In this document: in pieces, positions 1 to 6,707 of the stretch
How the letters are laid out: each line of letters begins with the position of its first letter
Numbering within the stretch: position 1 is the first letter of the stretch
Assembly: GCA_002316675.1 (NCBI GenBank)
Contig: DCDZ01000057.1
Coordinates: 550 to 36,710, forward strand
Origin: Tyzzerella sp. UBA1042
GTDB lineage: Bacteria; Bacillota; Clostridia; Lachnospirales; Anaerotignaceae
Direction: 5' to 3'
DNA length: 36,161 nucleotides
Translations under genes and position numbers: made by a program
Notes under the pieces: model-generated
The model's database searches: none
Told to the model about the DNA's origin: nothing
What the model saw: only the letters and a program-made list of their open reading frames with translations

Positions 1-63
1 AGGGGGCCTTTGTCTATTGTCCGTTTTTACTGGTTCAGTTCAATCCTTACAAGGGGGCTTTTT

Positions 64-816
64 TTAGGCCAAAACGTCTTTCATGGAATAAAGCCCGGGG
101 CCTTGGGATGCCAAAAATTTAGCGGCTTTTACGGCGCCTACGGCGAAAACCTCTCGGGAGGTAGCTTTATGGGTCAGTTCGATCACTTCGTCTCTACCGG
201 CGAAAATAACGTCGTGATCGCCCACAATATTTCCGCCTCTGACGGCATGAATGCCGATTTCTTTCTGGTCTCTTTTTTCGTTTGTTTGAGAACGGTCATA
301 AATATAATGAAATTGCTGTTCCATGGCTTGGTTGATGGCATCTGCCAATGCCATGGCGGTACCGCTGGGGGCATCAATTTTTTGGTTATGATGCTTTTCT
401 ACAATTTCAATATCAAAATTTGCATCATATAATACTTTTGCCGCCTTTTGCACCAGATCCATCAGAAGGTTTATACCTACAGACATATTTGCTGATTTTA
501 AAACAGCAACGCTTTTAGACGTCTCCTTCAGTAAATCCATGGTTTTATCACTAAGGGCCGTGGTGCAGGCAACCACGGGGATTTTTTTCGCCTTTGCAAA
601 GGCAAGCAAGGCGGGTACTGCCGCTGCGGTAGAAAAATCAATAATAACATCCCCATGCACCGTACAAGCATCGGGTGTTGCAAAAACGGGGAAATCCGCC
701 GCAGGTAAACGGGGGTCGATCCCCGCAACAATTTGGCAGGCATCATCGTTTGCCGCAAGTTCAGCCACAACCCGGCCCATTTTACCGCCGCAGCCGTGTA
801 TTATAATTTGAATCAT
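64..816 (-). CDS. dapB: 4-hydroxy-tetrahydrodipicolinate reductase
   Basis: Reduces hydroxy-tetrahydrodipicolinate with NAD(P)H in the lysine/diaminopimelate pathway, in the cytosol. The 250-residue product has the N-terminal Rossmann motif GCGGKMGR (residues 8-15) and the family signature with E140, H142-H143, K146, D148 and SGT 151-153, which holds the catalytic His and Lys. Length is normal for DapB. I chose the ATG at 816 rather than an in-frame ATG at 861: the former sits 7 bases behind a good AGGAG site, and the family starts directly with the beta strand MIQIIIHGCGG. It is last in asd-dapA-dapB, separated from dapA by 157 bases holding two hairpins. Function is near certain. Confidence 0.97.
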   Translation of the reverse strand: MIQIIIHGCGGKMGRVVAELAANDDACQIVAGIDPRLPAADFPVFATPDACTVHGDVIIDFSTAAAVPALLAFAKAKKIPVVACTTALSDKTMDLLKETSKSVAVLKSANMSVGINLLMDLVQKAAKVLYDANFDIEIVEKHHNQKIDAPSGTAMALADAINQAMEQQFHYIYDRSQTNEKRDQKEIGIHAVRGGNIVGDHDVIFAGRDEVIELTHKATSREVFAVGAVKAAKFLASQGPGLYSMKDVLA

Positions 817-887
817 ATTGTACACTCCTTTAAAATCAAACCTTATCCTTGCTTTTTGCATGATAGATTCAAAAAGCTTGTCCCTTT

Positions 888-904
888 GGCGAAGCAGCTT
901 CGCC
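888..904. repeat. Small perfect hairpin between dapA and dapB
   Basis: GGCGAAG, CAG, CTTCGCC forms a 7-bp GC-rich stem with a three-base loop. There is no U-run beside it on the minus strand, so it is not a standard terminator. It lies in the dapB leader, about 72 bases before the dapB start. It could stabilise a processed dapB message; the role is unknown. Confidence 0.5.
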
Positions 905-935
905 TTCCTTATAGTGGGTATTTTTCAGCAATTGT

Positions 936-970
936 GAAAAAGCGGCAAAGAAGAATCTTTGCCGCTTTTT
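936..970 (-). terminator. Rho-independent terminator after dapA
   Basis: Read on the minus strand, AAAGCGGCAAAG pairs with CTTTGCCGCTTT around a six-base loop and ends in a T-run, immediately after the dapA stop codon. The flanking A and T runs make it symmetric. Because dapB lies downstream in the same direction, it probably lets only part of the transcription through. Confidence 0.75.
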
Positions 971-973
971 ATT

Positions 974-1858
974 TTATCCAATCAAGCCGTAGTCTTTCAT
1001 TGCTTTCTTTAATGTTTCTAAATTTTTATCCTCCATGGCGCAAAGGGGCATACGACAGGGGCCGACTTCATAGCCCATTAAGCCTAAGGCCGTTTTTACG
1101 GGGATGGGATTTACTTCGCAGAACAGGGCGGAAATTAAATCAATGGCGTCCAGCTGCAAGGAAATGGCTCCTTTTAAATCGCCGCCTAAAAATTTTACAA
1201 CCATATCATGGGTCTGCTTTGGCGCAATATTAGACAAAACAGAAATGACACCTTTGCCGCCTAAGGAAAGGATGGGCAGAATTTGATCGTCATTTCCGCT
1301 GTAAATATCGAAGTCCGGGGGAACCAAGGCCGCAACCTCTGCAATCTGGGACAGGTTGCCGCTGGCTTCTTTTATGGCAACAATATTTTTTACCTTAGAG
1401 AGCTCCAAAACGGTTTTTGGTGCAATATTGCAGCCCGTGCGTCCCGGAACATTATACAGAATAATGGGGATTGTAAGGCTTTCGGCAACGGCGGTATAAT
1501 GCAAAATCAAGCCCTTTTGCGTTGCCTTGTTATAATAAGGCGTAACCAGTAAAACGGCATCAGCCCCGGCAGTTTCACAGCCCTTTGCCAGATCAATGCA
1601 ATGGGCGGTATCGTTGCTGCCAGCTCCGGCAATTACGGGTACCCGGCCCTTTGCAACCTCAGCGGCATAGCGCACGCAGGCAATTTGTGCTTCGTCAGAT
1701 AAAGTGGATGCCTCACCTGTTGTACCACAAATAATCAGTGCGTCGGTACCGTTGGCAAGCTGAAATTCAATCAGTTCTTTCATTTTCTCAAAGTTGACAG
1801 TACCATCGGGGAATGTAGGAGTTACTAAAGCAACACCTGCGCCAGTAAAAATTGACAT
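974..1858 (-). CDS. dapA: 4-hydroxy-tetrahydrodipicolinate synthase
   Basis: Condenses pyruvate with aspartate semialdehyde, the first committed step to diaminopimelate and lysine. The 294-residue product is a class I aldolase TIM barrel. The pyruvate Schiff-base lysine is K163 in the AIKEASGN segment, the catalytic tyrosine is Y135 in LYNVPGRTG, and the GTTGE motif lies at 45-49. Length fits the family (about 290-300). The ATG at 1858 follows a GGAGGT site. It lies 33 bases downstream of asd in the same operon, so it is expected to share the lysine riboswitch control upstream of asd. Confidence 0.98.
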   Translation of the reverse strand: MSIFTGAGVALVTPTFPDGTVNFEKMKELIEFQLANGTDALIICGTTGEASTLSDEAQIACVRYAAEVAKGRVPVIAGAGSNDTAHCIDLAKGCETAGADAVLLVTPYYNKATQKGLILHYTAVAESLTIPIILYNVPGRTGCNIAPKTVLELSKVKNIVAIKEASGNLSQIAEVAALVPPDFDIYSGNDDQILPILSLGGKGVISVLSNIAPKQTHDMVVKFLGGDLKGAISLQLDAIDLISALFCEVNPIPVKTALGLMGYEVGPCRMPLCAMEDKNLETLKKAMKDYGLIG

Positions 1859-1891
1859 AATGCAAGCACCTCCATCGTTTTTGTTTATAAG

Positions 1892-2890
1892 TTATGCGTT
1901 CATATTTTTAATAATTTGTTCTGCAATCTGCACTGCGTTTGTGGCCGCACCCTTACGGATGTTATCGGCTACAACCCAAAGGTTTACACCATTTTCTACA
2001 CTTTCATCACGGCGGATACGCCCGATATAAACTTCATCGTGTCCTGTAGCACTTTGTGCCAAAGGGTACTCATTATTTTTGGAGTCATTTAACAGTACAA
2101 TACCCGGTGCATTCCTTAATGTTTTGATTAAATCCTCTAATTCAAAGGAATTTTCAAATTCCACATTGATGGACTCGCTATGAGAATTGAAAACAGGAAC
2201 ACGAACCGTGGTTGCTGTTACCTTAAGGTCATTATTATGAAGCATTTTTCTGGTTTCATCAACCATTTTCATTTCTTCTTTTGTATACCCATTCTCTAAA
2301 AACACATCAATATGAGGCAAGCAGTTATTTGCAATGGGATGAGGGAATTTTTGAGGTTCTTCTCCCTTTAAACCATTTTCTAAATCCTTCCAACCGGCAA
2401 GGCCTGCACCGCTTACTGCCTGATAGGTGGAATATACGACACGTTTGATTTTGTACTTGTCGTCCAAGGGCTTTAATGCAACCACTGCCTGGATTGTAGA
2501 GCAGTTGGGATTTGCAATGATGTTTTTATGCCAAGCAATATCCGCGGGGTTTACTTCCGGCACAACTAAGGGTACCTCCGGGTTCATGCGCCATTGGGAG
2601 CTATTATCAATGACAATGCATCCATGGGCTGCTGCGATGGGCGCAAATTTTTCGCTTATGCTGCCGCCTGCAGAGAACAGGGCAATGTCAATTGCTTTAT
2701 CAAAGGAATGCTCGGTCAGCTCTTCCACAATATAGTCTTTTCCGTTGAATGCAATTGCTTTTCCGGCAGAGCGACTGGAAGCCATAACATAAAAATTTTC
2801 AATGGGAAGCTGTCTTTCTTCCAAAACCTTCAAAAATGTACGGCCGACCATACCTGTCGCTCCAACAACCGCCAAATTAATTTTTTTCAT
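1892..2890 (-). CDS. asd: Aspartate-semialdehyde dehydrogenase
   Basis: Reduces beta-aspartyl phosphate to aspartate semialdehyde with NADPH, feeding lysine, diaminopimelate, threonine and methionine synthesis. In the 332-residue product the nucleotide-binding GATGMVG is at 10-16, the catalytic cysteine is C130 in ANPNCSTIQ, and the substrate-binding region follows. Length matches the Gram-positive enzymes. It is first in asd-dapA-dapB. The leader carries a lysine riboswitch and terminator, so high lysine should shut down the whole operon. The start has an AAGGAAAT-type ribosome site. Confidence 0.98.
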   Translation of the reverse strand: MKKINLAVVGATGMVGRTFLKVLEERQLPIENFYVMASSRSAGKAIAFNGKDYIVEELTEHSFDKAIDIALFSAGGSISEKFAPIAAAHGCIVIDNSSQWRMNPEVPLVVPEVNPADIAWHKNIIANPNCSTIQAVVALKPLDDKYKIKRVVYSTYQAVSGAGLAGWKDLENGLKGEEPQKFPHPIANNCLPHIDVFLENGYTKEEMKMVDETRKMLHNNDLKVTATTVRVPVFNSHSESINVEFENSFELEDLIKTLRNAPGIVLLNDSKNNEYPLAQSATGHDEVYIGRIRRDESVENGVNLWVVADNIRKGAATNAVQIAEQIIKNMNA

Positions 2891-2914
2891 CTTAAATTTC
2901 CTTCTTTCTTTATT

Positions 2915-2945
2915 ATTATAATGTGTACTATGCGACTATGTGCAA
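2915..2945 (-). promoter_or_regulatory. Possible secondary asd promoter below the riboswitch
   Basis: On the minus strand TTGCAC is followed after 19 bases by a perfect TATAAT, just 25 bases before the asd start. It lies downstream of the riboswitch terminator, so if active it would give lysine-independent basal expression. The 19-base spacing is longer than ideal, so this is tentative. Confidence 0.3.
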
Positions 2946-3065
2946 AGAAACTAAAAAACGGTAGCTGCTTTTTTGGCACTTTCGCTGCATTTGTAATGCT
3001 TTTTGCGATGGGTGCTTCTAATTCTTCGCGTTTGTTGTGTTCTAAAGCCGCACTTTTTGTAGAAA

Positions 3066-3090
3066 CAAAAAAGAGCCGGCAAGCGCCGAC
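3066..3090 (-). terminator. Riboswitch-controlled terminator before asd
   Basis: On the minus strand GTCGGC, GCTT, GCCGGC forms a compact stem followed by a run of T. It lies about 50 bases downstream of the lysine riboswitch aptamer and 176 bases before asd, the expected place for the expression platform. Confidence 0.85.
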
Positions 3091-3139
3091 TTCAGATTTT
3101 GCATATAACAAAAGGATTATACTGCAAAAAATCAGTTTC

Positions 3140-3303
3140 GTAGCGCTCCATTGGAAATTCCAATGACAGTCGCACGGCTCTTAACCGGACGACCAGAGAA
3201 AAAAAGATAAGGCTTTTCTCCCTTCGGCGTTTGCCCCTTTCGGCGGACGGCCTCTATCCCTTTATGATATTCGCCCGTGTACTCATGAAAAACGCACCTC
3301 TAC
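3140..3303 (-). ncRNA. Lysine riboswitch (L-box)
   Basis: The minus-strand leader shows conserved L-box blocks in order: GAGGTGCG at the 5' side, GAAAGGGGCAAACGCCGAAG in the middle, GTGCGACTGTCA, and the closing GGAGCGCTAC. GTAG (3300-3303) and CTAC (3140-3143) close helix P1, giving an aptamer of about 164 nt, the normal size. It sits between a consensus promoter and a terminator ahead of asd-dapA-dapB. Known members bind lysine and promote termination; that activity is inferred here from motif match and position. Confidence 0.96.
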
Positions 3304-3328
3304 ATTTAGAACTATGTATTTAATTCCT

Positions 3329-3357
3329 AGTCTACCATCAGAACGGAAATATGTCAA
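3329..3357 (-). promoter_or_regulatory. asd: Promoter of the asd-dapA-dapB operon
   Basis: On the minus strand a perfect TTGACA (3352-3357) and TAGACT (3329-3334) are 17 bases apart. The predicted start point, near 3322, lies about 20 bases before the lysine riboswitch. Confidence 0.85.
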
Positions 3358-3375
3358 ATGATTTTCGTTCATAGA

Positions 3376-3403
3376 CAATATTTTTTTTCACAGAGACATA
3401 GTA
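3376..3403 (+). promoter_or_regulatory. Possible forespore sigma-G/F promoter
   Basis: CATAGTA (3397-3403) fits the sigma-G/sigma-F -10 consensus CATNNTA. CAATA (3376-3380) is a partial -35 at 16 bases, slightly short. The downstream gene is a forespore protein, which supports the reading, but the -35 is weak. Confidence 0.35.
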
Positions 3404-3459
3404 TGGAAAAATTTTTGAAAAAATGGCAATACTACTAAAAAACGAAAGGGAGCGTTGTT

Positions 3460-3678
3460 ATGGGACAGAAGAAGGAATTAACCCCGGCGGAAAAACAAGA
3501 TATTGCCATGAAGTATGAAATTGCTGAGGAGCTGGGGCTTACGGAAAAGGTTCGGCAGGTGGGATGGAAAGGATTGACGGCCAAGGAAAGCGGGCGCATT
3601 GGCGGTATTATGGGGAAAAAGAAAAGGGAGGCTGCAAAGGGGAAAAATTCTTGCAATACACCGGAGGAAAAGCTATAA
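3460..3678 (+). CDS. Small acid-soluble spore protein, alpha/beta type
   Basis: Binds and protects DNA in dormant spores and is degraded by the GPR protease at germination. The 72-residue lysine-rich protein carries the hallmarks of the family: KYEIAEELGL (residues 23-32), which matches the GPR cleavage segment, and the second conserved block GWKGLTAKESGRIGGIMGKKK, from residue 35 onward. It resembles the shorter clostridial variants rather than the classic SspA/SspB N-terminus. A good AAAGGGAG ribosome site precedes the ATG. It diverges from the asd operon and has a plausible forespore promoter. This gene is the best evidence that the host forms spores. Confidence 0.9.
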   Translation: MGQKKELTPAEKQDIAMKYEIAEELGLTEKVRQVGWKGLTAKESGRIGGIMGKKKREAAKGKNSCNTPEEKL

Positions 3679-3679
3679 T
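3651..3679 (+). promoter_or_regulatory. Vegetative promoter inside the spore-protein gene
   Basis: TTGCAA (3651-3656) and a perfect TATAAT (3674-3679) are 17 bases apart. They overlap the last codons of the spore-protein gene and precede the methyltransferase by 50 bases. This would separate methyltransferase-hslO expression from the sporulation-only gene upstream. Confidence 0.75.
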
Positions 3680-3728
3680 AAGTAGAAATGTTAAACATTG
3701 GTAGGCGAAGAATACGGGAGAAGGAAAC

Positions 3729-4484
3729 ATGAAGGCATATGAGGGTTTTGCATCTGTCTATGATGGATTTATGGATGAAGTTACGTATCCCCAGTGGGTG
3801 CAATTTATTCAAAATTTATGGGAACGGCTTGATCAGAAGCCGGAAAGCGTGATTGATCTGGGTTGTGGAACGGGGAATATAACAATTCCTCTGGCGGAAG
3901 CAGGCTATGCCGTTGTAGGGGTGGATATTTCCGAGGAAATGCTGGCGGAAGCCCAAAGAAAAGCATTTTCCCAGGGGATTTCCATACCTTTTTTTTGTCA
4001 GGATATGATAACGTTGGAGTTGGGGTATCAGGCGGACTGTATTTTGAGTCTATGCGATTCCTTAAATTATTTAACGGAGGACGGCGCGCTTTTCCAAACT
4101 TTTTTATCCATAAGAAAACACTTGACGGAAAAGGGGCTGTTTTTATTTGATATGAACACGGCATATAAGTTTAAAGAGGTTTTGGGGAACAAAACCTATG
4201 CCGCTACCACGGAGGACGCCGCTTATTTTTGGGAAAATACCTTTGTTGAGGACACAAGCATCAACGAATATTATGTGAATTTTTTTAAACGCCGCAAGCA
4301 TGAAGAGGTTTATGAGCGTGTGGAGGAGTATCACTATGAACGGGCTTACAGTATGGAAGAGATAAAGGCGCAGCTTGAAGAAAGCGGTTTTCATTTATTG
4401 CATGTGTATGACGGTTATTGTTTTGAAGAAGCAAAAGAGGATAGCCAACGCTATTTTTTTGTGGCGCAGGCAAAGGAGGATTAG
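3729..4484 (+). CDS. Class I SAM-dependent methyltransferase
   Basis: Transfers a methyl group from S-adenosylmethionine to an unknown acceptor. The 251-residue protein has the Rossmann SAM-binding motif DLGCGTG (residues 43-49), the acidic ribose-binding end of strand 2 in VGVDIS (63-68) and the strand-4 region around LSLCDSLNYL. It resembles the Methyltransf_25 group often found beside hslO in clostridia, but nothing in the sequence gives the substrate. A GGAGAAGG site precedes the ATG. The stop is four bases from the hslO start, so the two are surely co-transcribed. Confidence 0.88.
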   Translation: MKAYEGFASVYDGFMDEVTYPQWVQFIQNLWERLDQKPESVIDLGCGTGNITIPLAEAGYAVVGVDISEEMLAEAQRKAFSQGISIPFFCQDMITLELGYQADCILSLCDSLNYLTEDGALFQTFLSIRKHLTEKGLFLFDMNTAYKFKEVLGNKTYAATTEDAAYFWENTFVEDTSINEYYVNFFKRRKHEEVYERVEEYHYERAYSMEEIKAQLEESGFHLLHVYDGYCFEEAKEDSQRYFFVAQAKED

Positions 4485-4487
4485 TAA

Positions 4488-5366
4488 GTGAGTGATTATA
4501 TTGTAAGAGCGGTGGCAGGAGGCGGCAGCATACGGGCATTTGCGGCAACCACGGGGGAATTGGTGCAGTATGCCCGAGAGGTGCATCATACCTCCCCCGT
4601 TGCATCGGCGGCACTGGGCAGAATGCTGACGGCGGCGGCAATGATGGGGAGTATGCTCAAAGGGGAAAAGGATTTAATTACCCTGCAAATTAGAGGGCTT
4701 GGGCCATTAAAGGGTGCGGTTGTTACCTCGGACAGCAAGGCCAGAGTAAAGGGGTATGTGTTTCAACCCAACGTGGAGATTCCATCGAAGTATCCGGGCA
4801 AGTTGGATGTCAGCGGTGCCATTGGCGAAGGGTATATGAGTGTCATAAAGGATATTGGCTTAAAAGAGGCTTATGCAGGGCGAATTCAACTTGTTTCCGG
4901 GGAAATCGCCGAGGATTTGACGTATTATTATGCTCAGTCCGAGCAAACACCTTCCGCCGTTGGTTTGGGTGTTTTGGTGGATACAGATACTTCGATTCGC
5001 TGTGCCGGCGGGTTTATAATACAGCTTTTGCCGGATGCCTCAGAGGAGATCATTTCTAAGCTGGAAACAAGGCTCAACACCATTCCCTACATTACGGATT
5101 TGTTAGATATGGGACAAACACCCGAGGGGATTTTGAACATGATTCTGGAAGGCTTGGATATGAAGATTTTAGATACGGTACCTACGGAATTTTATTGCAA
5201 CTGCACCAAAGAACGGGTGGAAAAGGCTTTAATCAGCATTGGAAAAGAAGAGCTGGAAAAAATCGCGAAAGAAGATAAAAAAGCGAACCTCCATTGTCAT
5301 TTCTGCGGAAAAGAATACGATTTTTCAGAAGGAGAGCTGACTGCACTTTTGGAAGCGGCAAAATAA
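4488..5366 (+). CDS. hslO: Hsp33 redox-regulated chaperone
   Basis: ATP-independent holdase that is switched on by oxidation and protects unfolding proteins in the cytosol. The 292-residue protein has the Hsp33 N-terminal domain beginning DYIVRAVAGGGSIRAFAA and the C-terminal zinc redox switch: C237-x-C239 and C270-x2-C273, the expected CxC-n-CxxC pattern. Length is typical. The start is GTG at 4488, placed 8 bases after AAAGGAGG, and the gene is tightly coupled to the preceding methyltransferase. In an anaerobe it fits with the flavodiiron and rubredoxin genes further on as oxidative-stress defence. Confidence 0.97.
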   Translation: MSDYIVRAVAGGGSIRAFAATTGELVQYAREVHHTSPVASAALGRMLTAAAMMGSMLKGEKDLITLQIRGLGPLKGAVVTSDSKARVKGYVFQPNVEIPSKYPGKLDVSGAIGEGYMSVIKDIGLKEAYAGRIQLVSGEIAEDLTYYYAQSEQTPSAVGLGVLVDTDTSIRCAGGFIIQLLPDASEEIISKLETRLNTIPYITDLLDMGQTPEGILNMILEGLDMKILDTVPTEFYCNCTKERVEKALISIGKEELEKIAKEDKKANLHCHFCGKEYDFSEGELTALLEAAK

Positions 5367-5405
5367 AAAAGAAATATGCAAAAGGCACAGAGAGGAGGCG
5401 AACCC

Positions 5406-5525
5406 ATGAACAGAGATTACAACTGCCGGAAAGACAGGCATTTTGAAAAAAGAAATGGTTTTATCCGGATTCCGGGAAAAGACAAAGTTGCCTATTTTTG
5501 TGGGAGCGCCGGCTGCTCTTTTTGA
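5406..5525 (+). CDS. Possible 39-residue ORF after hslO
   Basis: A short ORF begins with ATG 7 bases behind a very strong GAGGAGG site, 39 bases after the hslO stop. The product is basic (MNRDYNCRKDRHFEKRNGF at its start) with three cysteines, C7, C32 and C37, and no membrane segment. I recognise no family. An overlapping TTG-started frame at 5443-5631 has no ribosome site, so this frame is the better choice. It may be a real small protein co-transcribed with hslO, or a chance ORF. Confidence 0.35.
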   Translation: MNRDYNCRKDRHFEKRNGFIRIPGKDKVAYFCGSAGCSF

Positions 5526-6096
5526 TGTGATAAAAAATCTGATACATTTGTGCATTTTTACATATGTACATTTTTGGAAGGAGGGAGTGGCAGCCTTAAG
5601 CAAGGAGCACACATCTTTTTTTGCAATATGAAGAAAAAGATATGGCAAAGTGCCCTTCTGCCTTGGGAAAAAAGAAAGTTTGCTGCCCGCTGTATAGCCA
5701 AAACACACGCAGGAAGCGTATAGGCTTTTTGACACAAATTCGGCCTTCTTTTGTGCAAATTGAAAGAAAAAAGGGTGTGAGGGACAAGCTTAAGGAAAAG
5801 AGTGAAAAATATTTCATTGTCAGACAGACAATAGAGCGAAAAAGAATTAGCGAAGTAGTAAATATGTACAAAAAAATAGCTAATTTATTGTGCAATAATT
5901 ATAAATGTGAAATTTTTCATGTGTTTATAATGCCAGTTAAAAAAATAGGGTGCGAATAGATTGCACGCAAACTACCATTAGCAAACCCTTTAAACTCAAC
6001 AGAAGGATTTAAAATGAAATAATATAGTGATTTAAATTTAACAATTATTTGATGTGACGATAAAATATTACCGCACTGCCGGAAGGCAAAGAGTTA
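5526..6096. other. Non-coding stretch before the V-ATPase operon
   Basis: About 570 bases with no convincing gene: the open frames here lack ribosome sites and look random in composition. I see a small inverted repeat, ATTGTC-5-GACAAT at 5816-5832, and AT-rich sequence from 5800 on. No standard terminator follows hslO. The stretch may be an eroded gene, but I cannot identify it. Confidence 0.5.
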
Positions 6097-6125
6097 TTGA
6101 CAATACAAGGTAAATAATTTATTAT
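6097..6125 (+). promoter_or_regulatory. Promoter of the V-type ATPase operon
   Basis: TTGACA (6097-6102) and TATTAT (6120-6125) are 17 bases apart, close to consensus. The predicted start near 6132 gives a leader of about 250 nt before the first ATPase gene. No other strong promoter is seen between here and the operon. Confidence 0.8.
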
Positions 6126-6131
6126 TTAAAC

Positions 6132-6380
6132 TGAGGTATGTTTTATAATTAATACATACCATGCGAAGCCATAAGAAAACCATAATTCTTGAGAAGTTTC
6201 GCAGGTAAAGCTGTCTTGTATTCATATAATTATGAAAAATCAGGCAAAAAAACCCGGTGCGTCCTCTTCTTTTTTTACAAGCATGAAGTGTTATATCTTT
6301 AACAAAAGAGGCTCGTTTCCGAACAGTGGTGAAAATTATACAATTTGTATGGCGAATTGTAAACAAGAGAGGTGATGGTA
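6132..6380 (+). promoter_or_regulatory. Long leader of the V-ATPase operon
   Basis: The leader holds several pairable segments: GGTATGT with ACATACC (about 6135-6160), GCGAA with TTCGC (6163-6202) enclosing AAGAA/TTCTT, TTCATA-TAAT-TATGAA (about 6221-6236), and ACAATT with AATTGT just before the ribosome site (6340-6360). No clear terminator is present. Its length for a housekeeping operon suggests a regulatory RNA, possibly ion-responsive, but I cannot match a known class. Confidence 0.35.
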
Positions 6381-6707
6381 ATGGCTCATGAGATCCTAAA
6401 AAGCATCGTAGAGGCTGAGGAACGGGCCGGTCAGATTGCAAAGCAAGCTGCGGAAGATGCGGAGGCTTTGGTTAAAGATGCGCATAAGGAAAGAGAAGTA
6501 TTGTTGCAGCAGGTTCAGCAGCAGGCCAAGGAACTGATGCAACTTGTTGCCAAGCAAGCAGAGGAAGAAAGCCGCGTCGAAATCCAGAATATTCAGAAGG
6601 ATACAGAAAGTATTTGTTTACAAATTAAAGAACAGGCAGAAAAAAAGAAGGAAGAAGCAATTCAGGCGGTAATTGGAAGGGTTGTGGGAGTGTATGGCAG
6701 TCGTTGA
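6381..6707 (+). CDS. V-type ATPase subunit G/H-like stalk protein
   Basis: Probably the coiled-coil partner of subunit E in the peripheral stalk that holds the catalytic head to the membrane part. The 108-residue protein is almost entirely charged heptad helix, rich in Glu, Lys, Gln and Ala (IVEAEERAGQIAKQAAEDAE near the start), with a short C-terminal GRVVGVYGSR tail, as in bacterial and archaeal H/G subunits. I chose ATG 6381, 7 bases behind GAGAGGT, over an upstream GTG at 6372 that overlaps that site. It overlaps the next gene by 14 bases. Position as first gene of the operon is typical of clostridia. Confidence 0.88.
   Translation: MAHEILKSIVEAEERAGQIAKQAAEDAEALVKDAHKEREVLLQQVQQQAKELMQLVAKQAEEESRVEIQNIQKDTESICLQIKEQAEKKKEEAIQAVIGRVVGVYGSR

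Noticed and set aside
1..63. Direct copies of AGGGGGC(C/T)TT at both ends of the first 60 bases
   Set aside because: They are direct, not inverted, and the region is cut by the window edge, so a terminator cannot be judged.
2887..3111. A 74-residue frame upstream of asd
   Set aside because: It runs through the asd leader and the riboswitch terminator, lacks a ribosome site and has no recognisable features.
5816..5832. Small inverted repeat ATTGTC-5-GACAAT
   Set aside because: Too short and isolated to assign to any site; likely chance.
5621..5959. A 112-residue frame in the gap after hslO
   Set aside because: No ribosome site, random-looking composition and no familiar domain.
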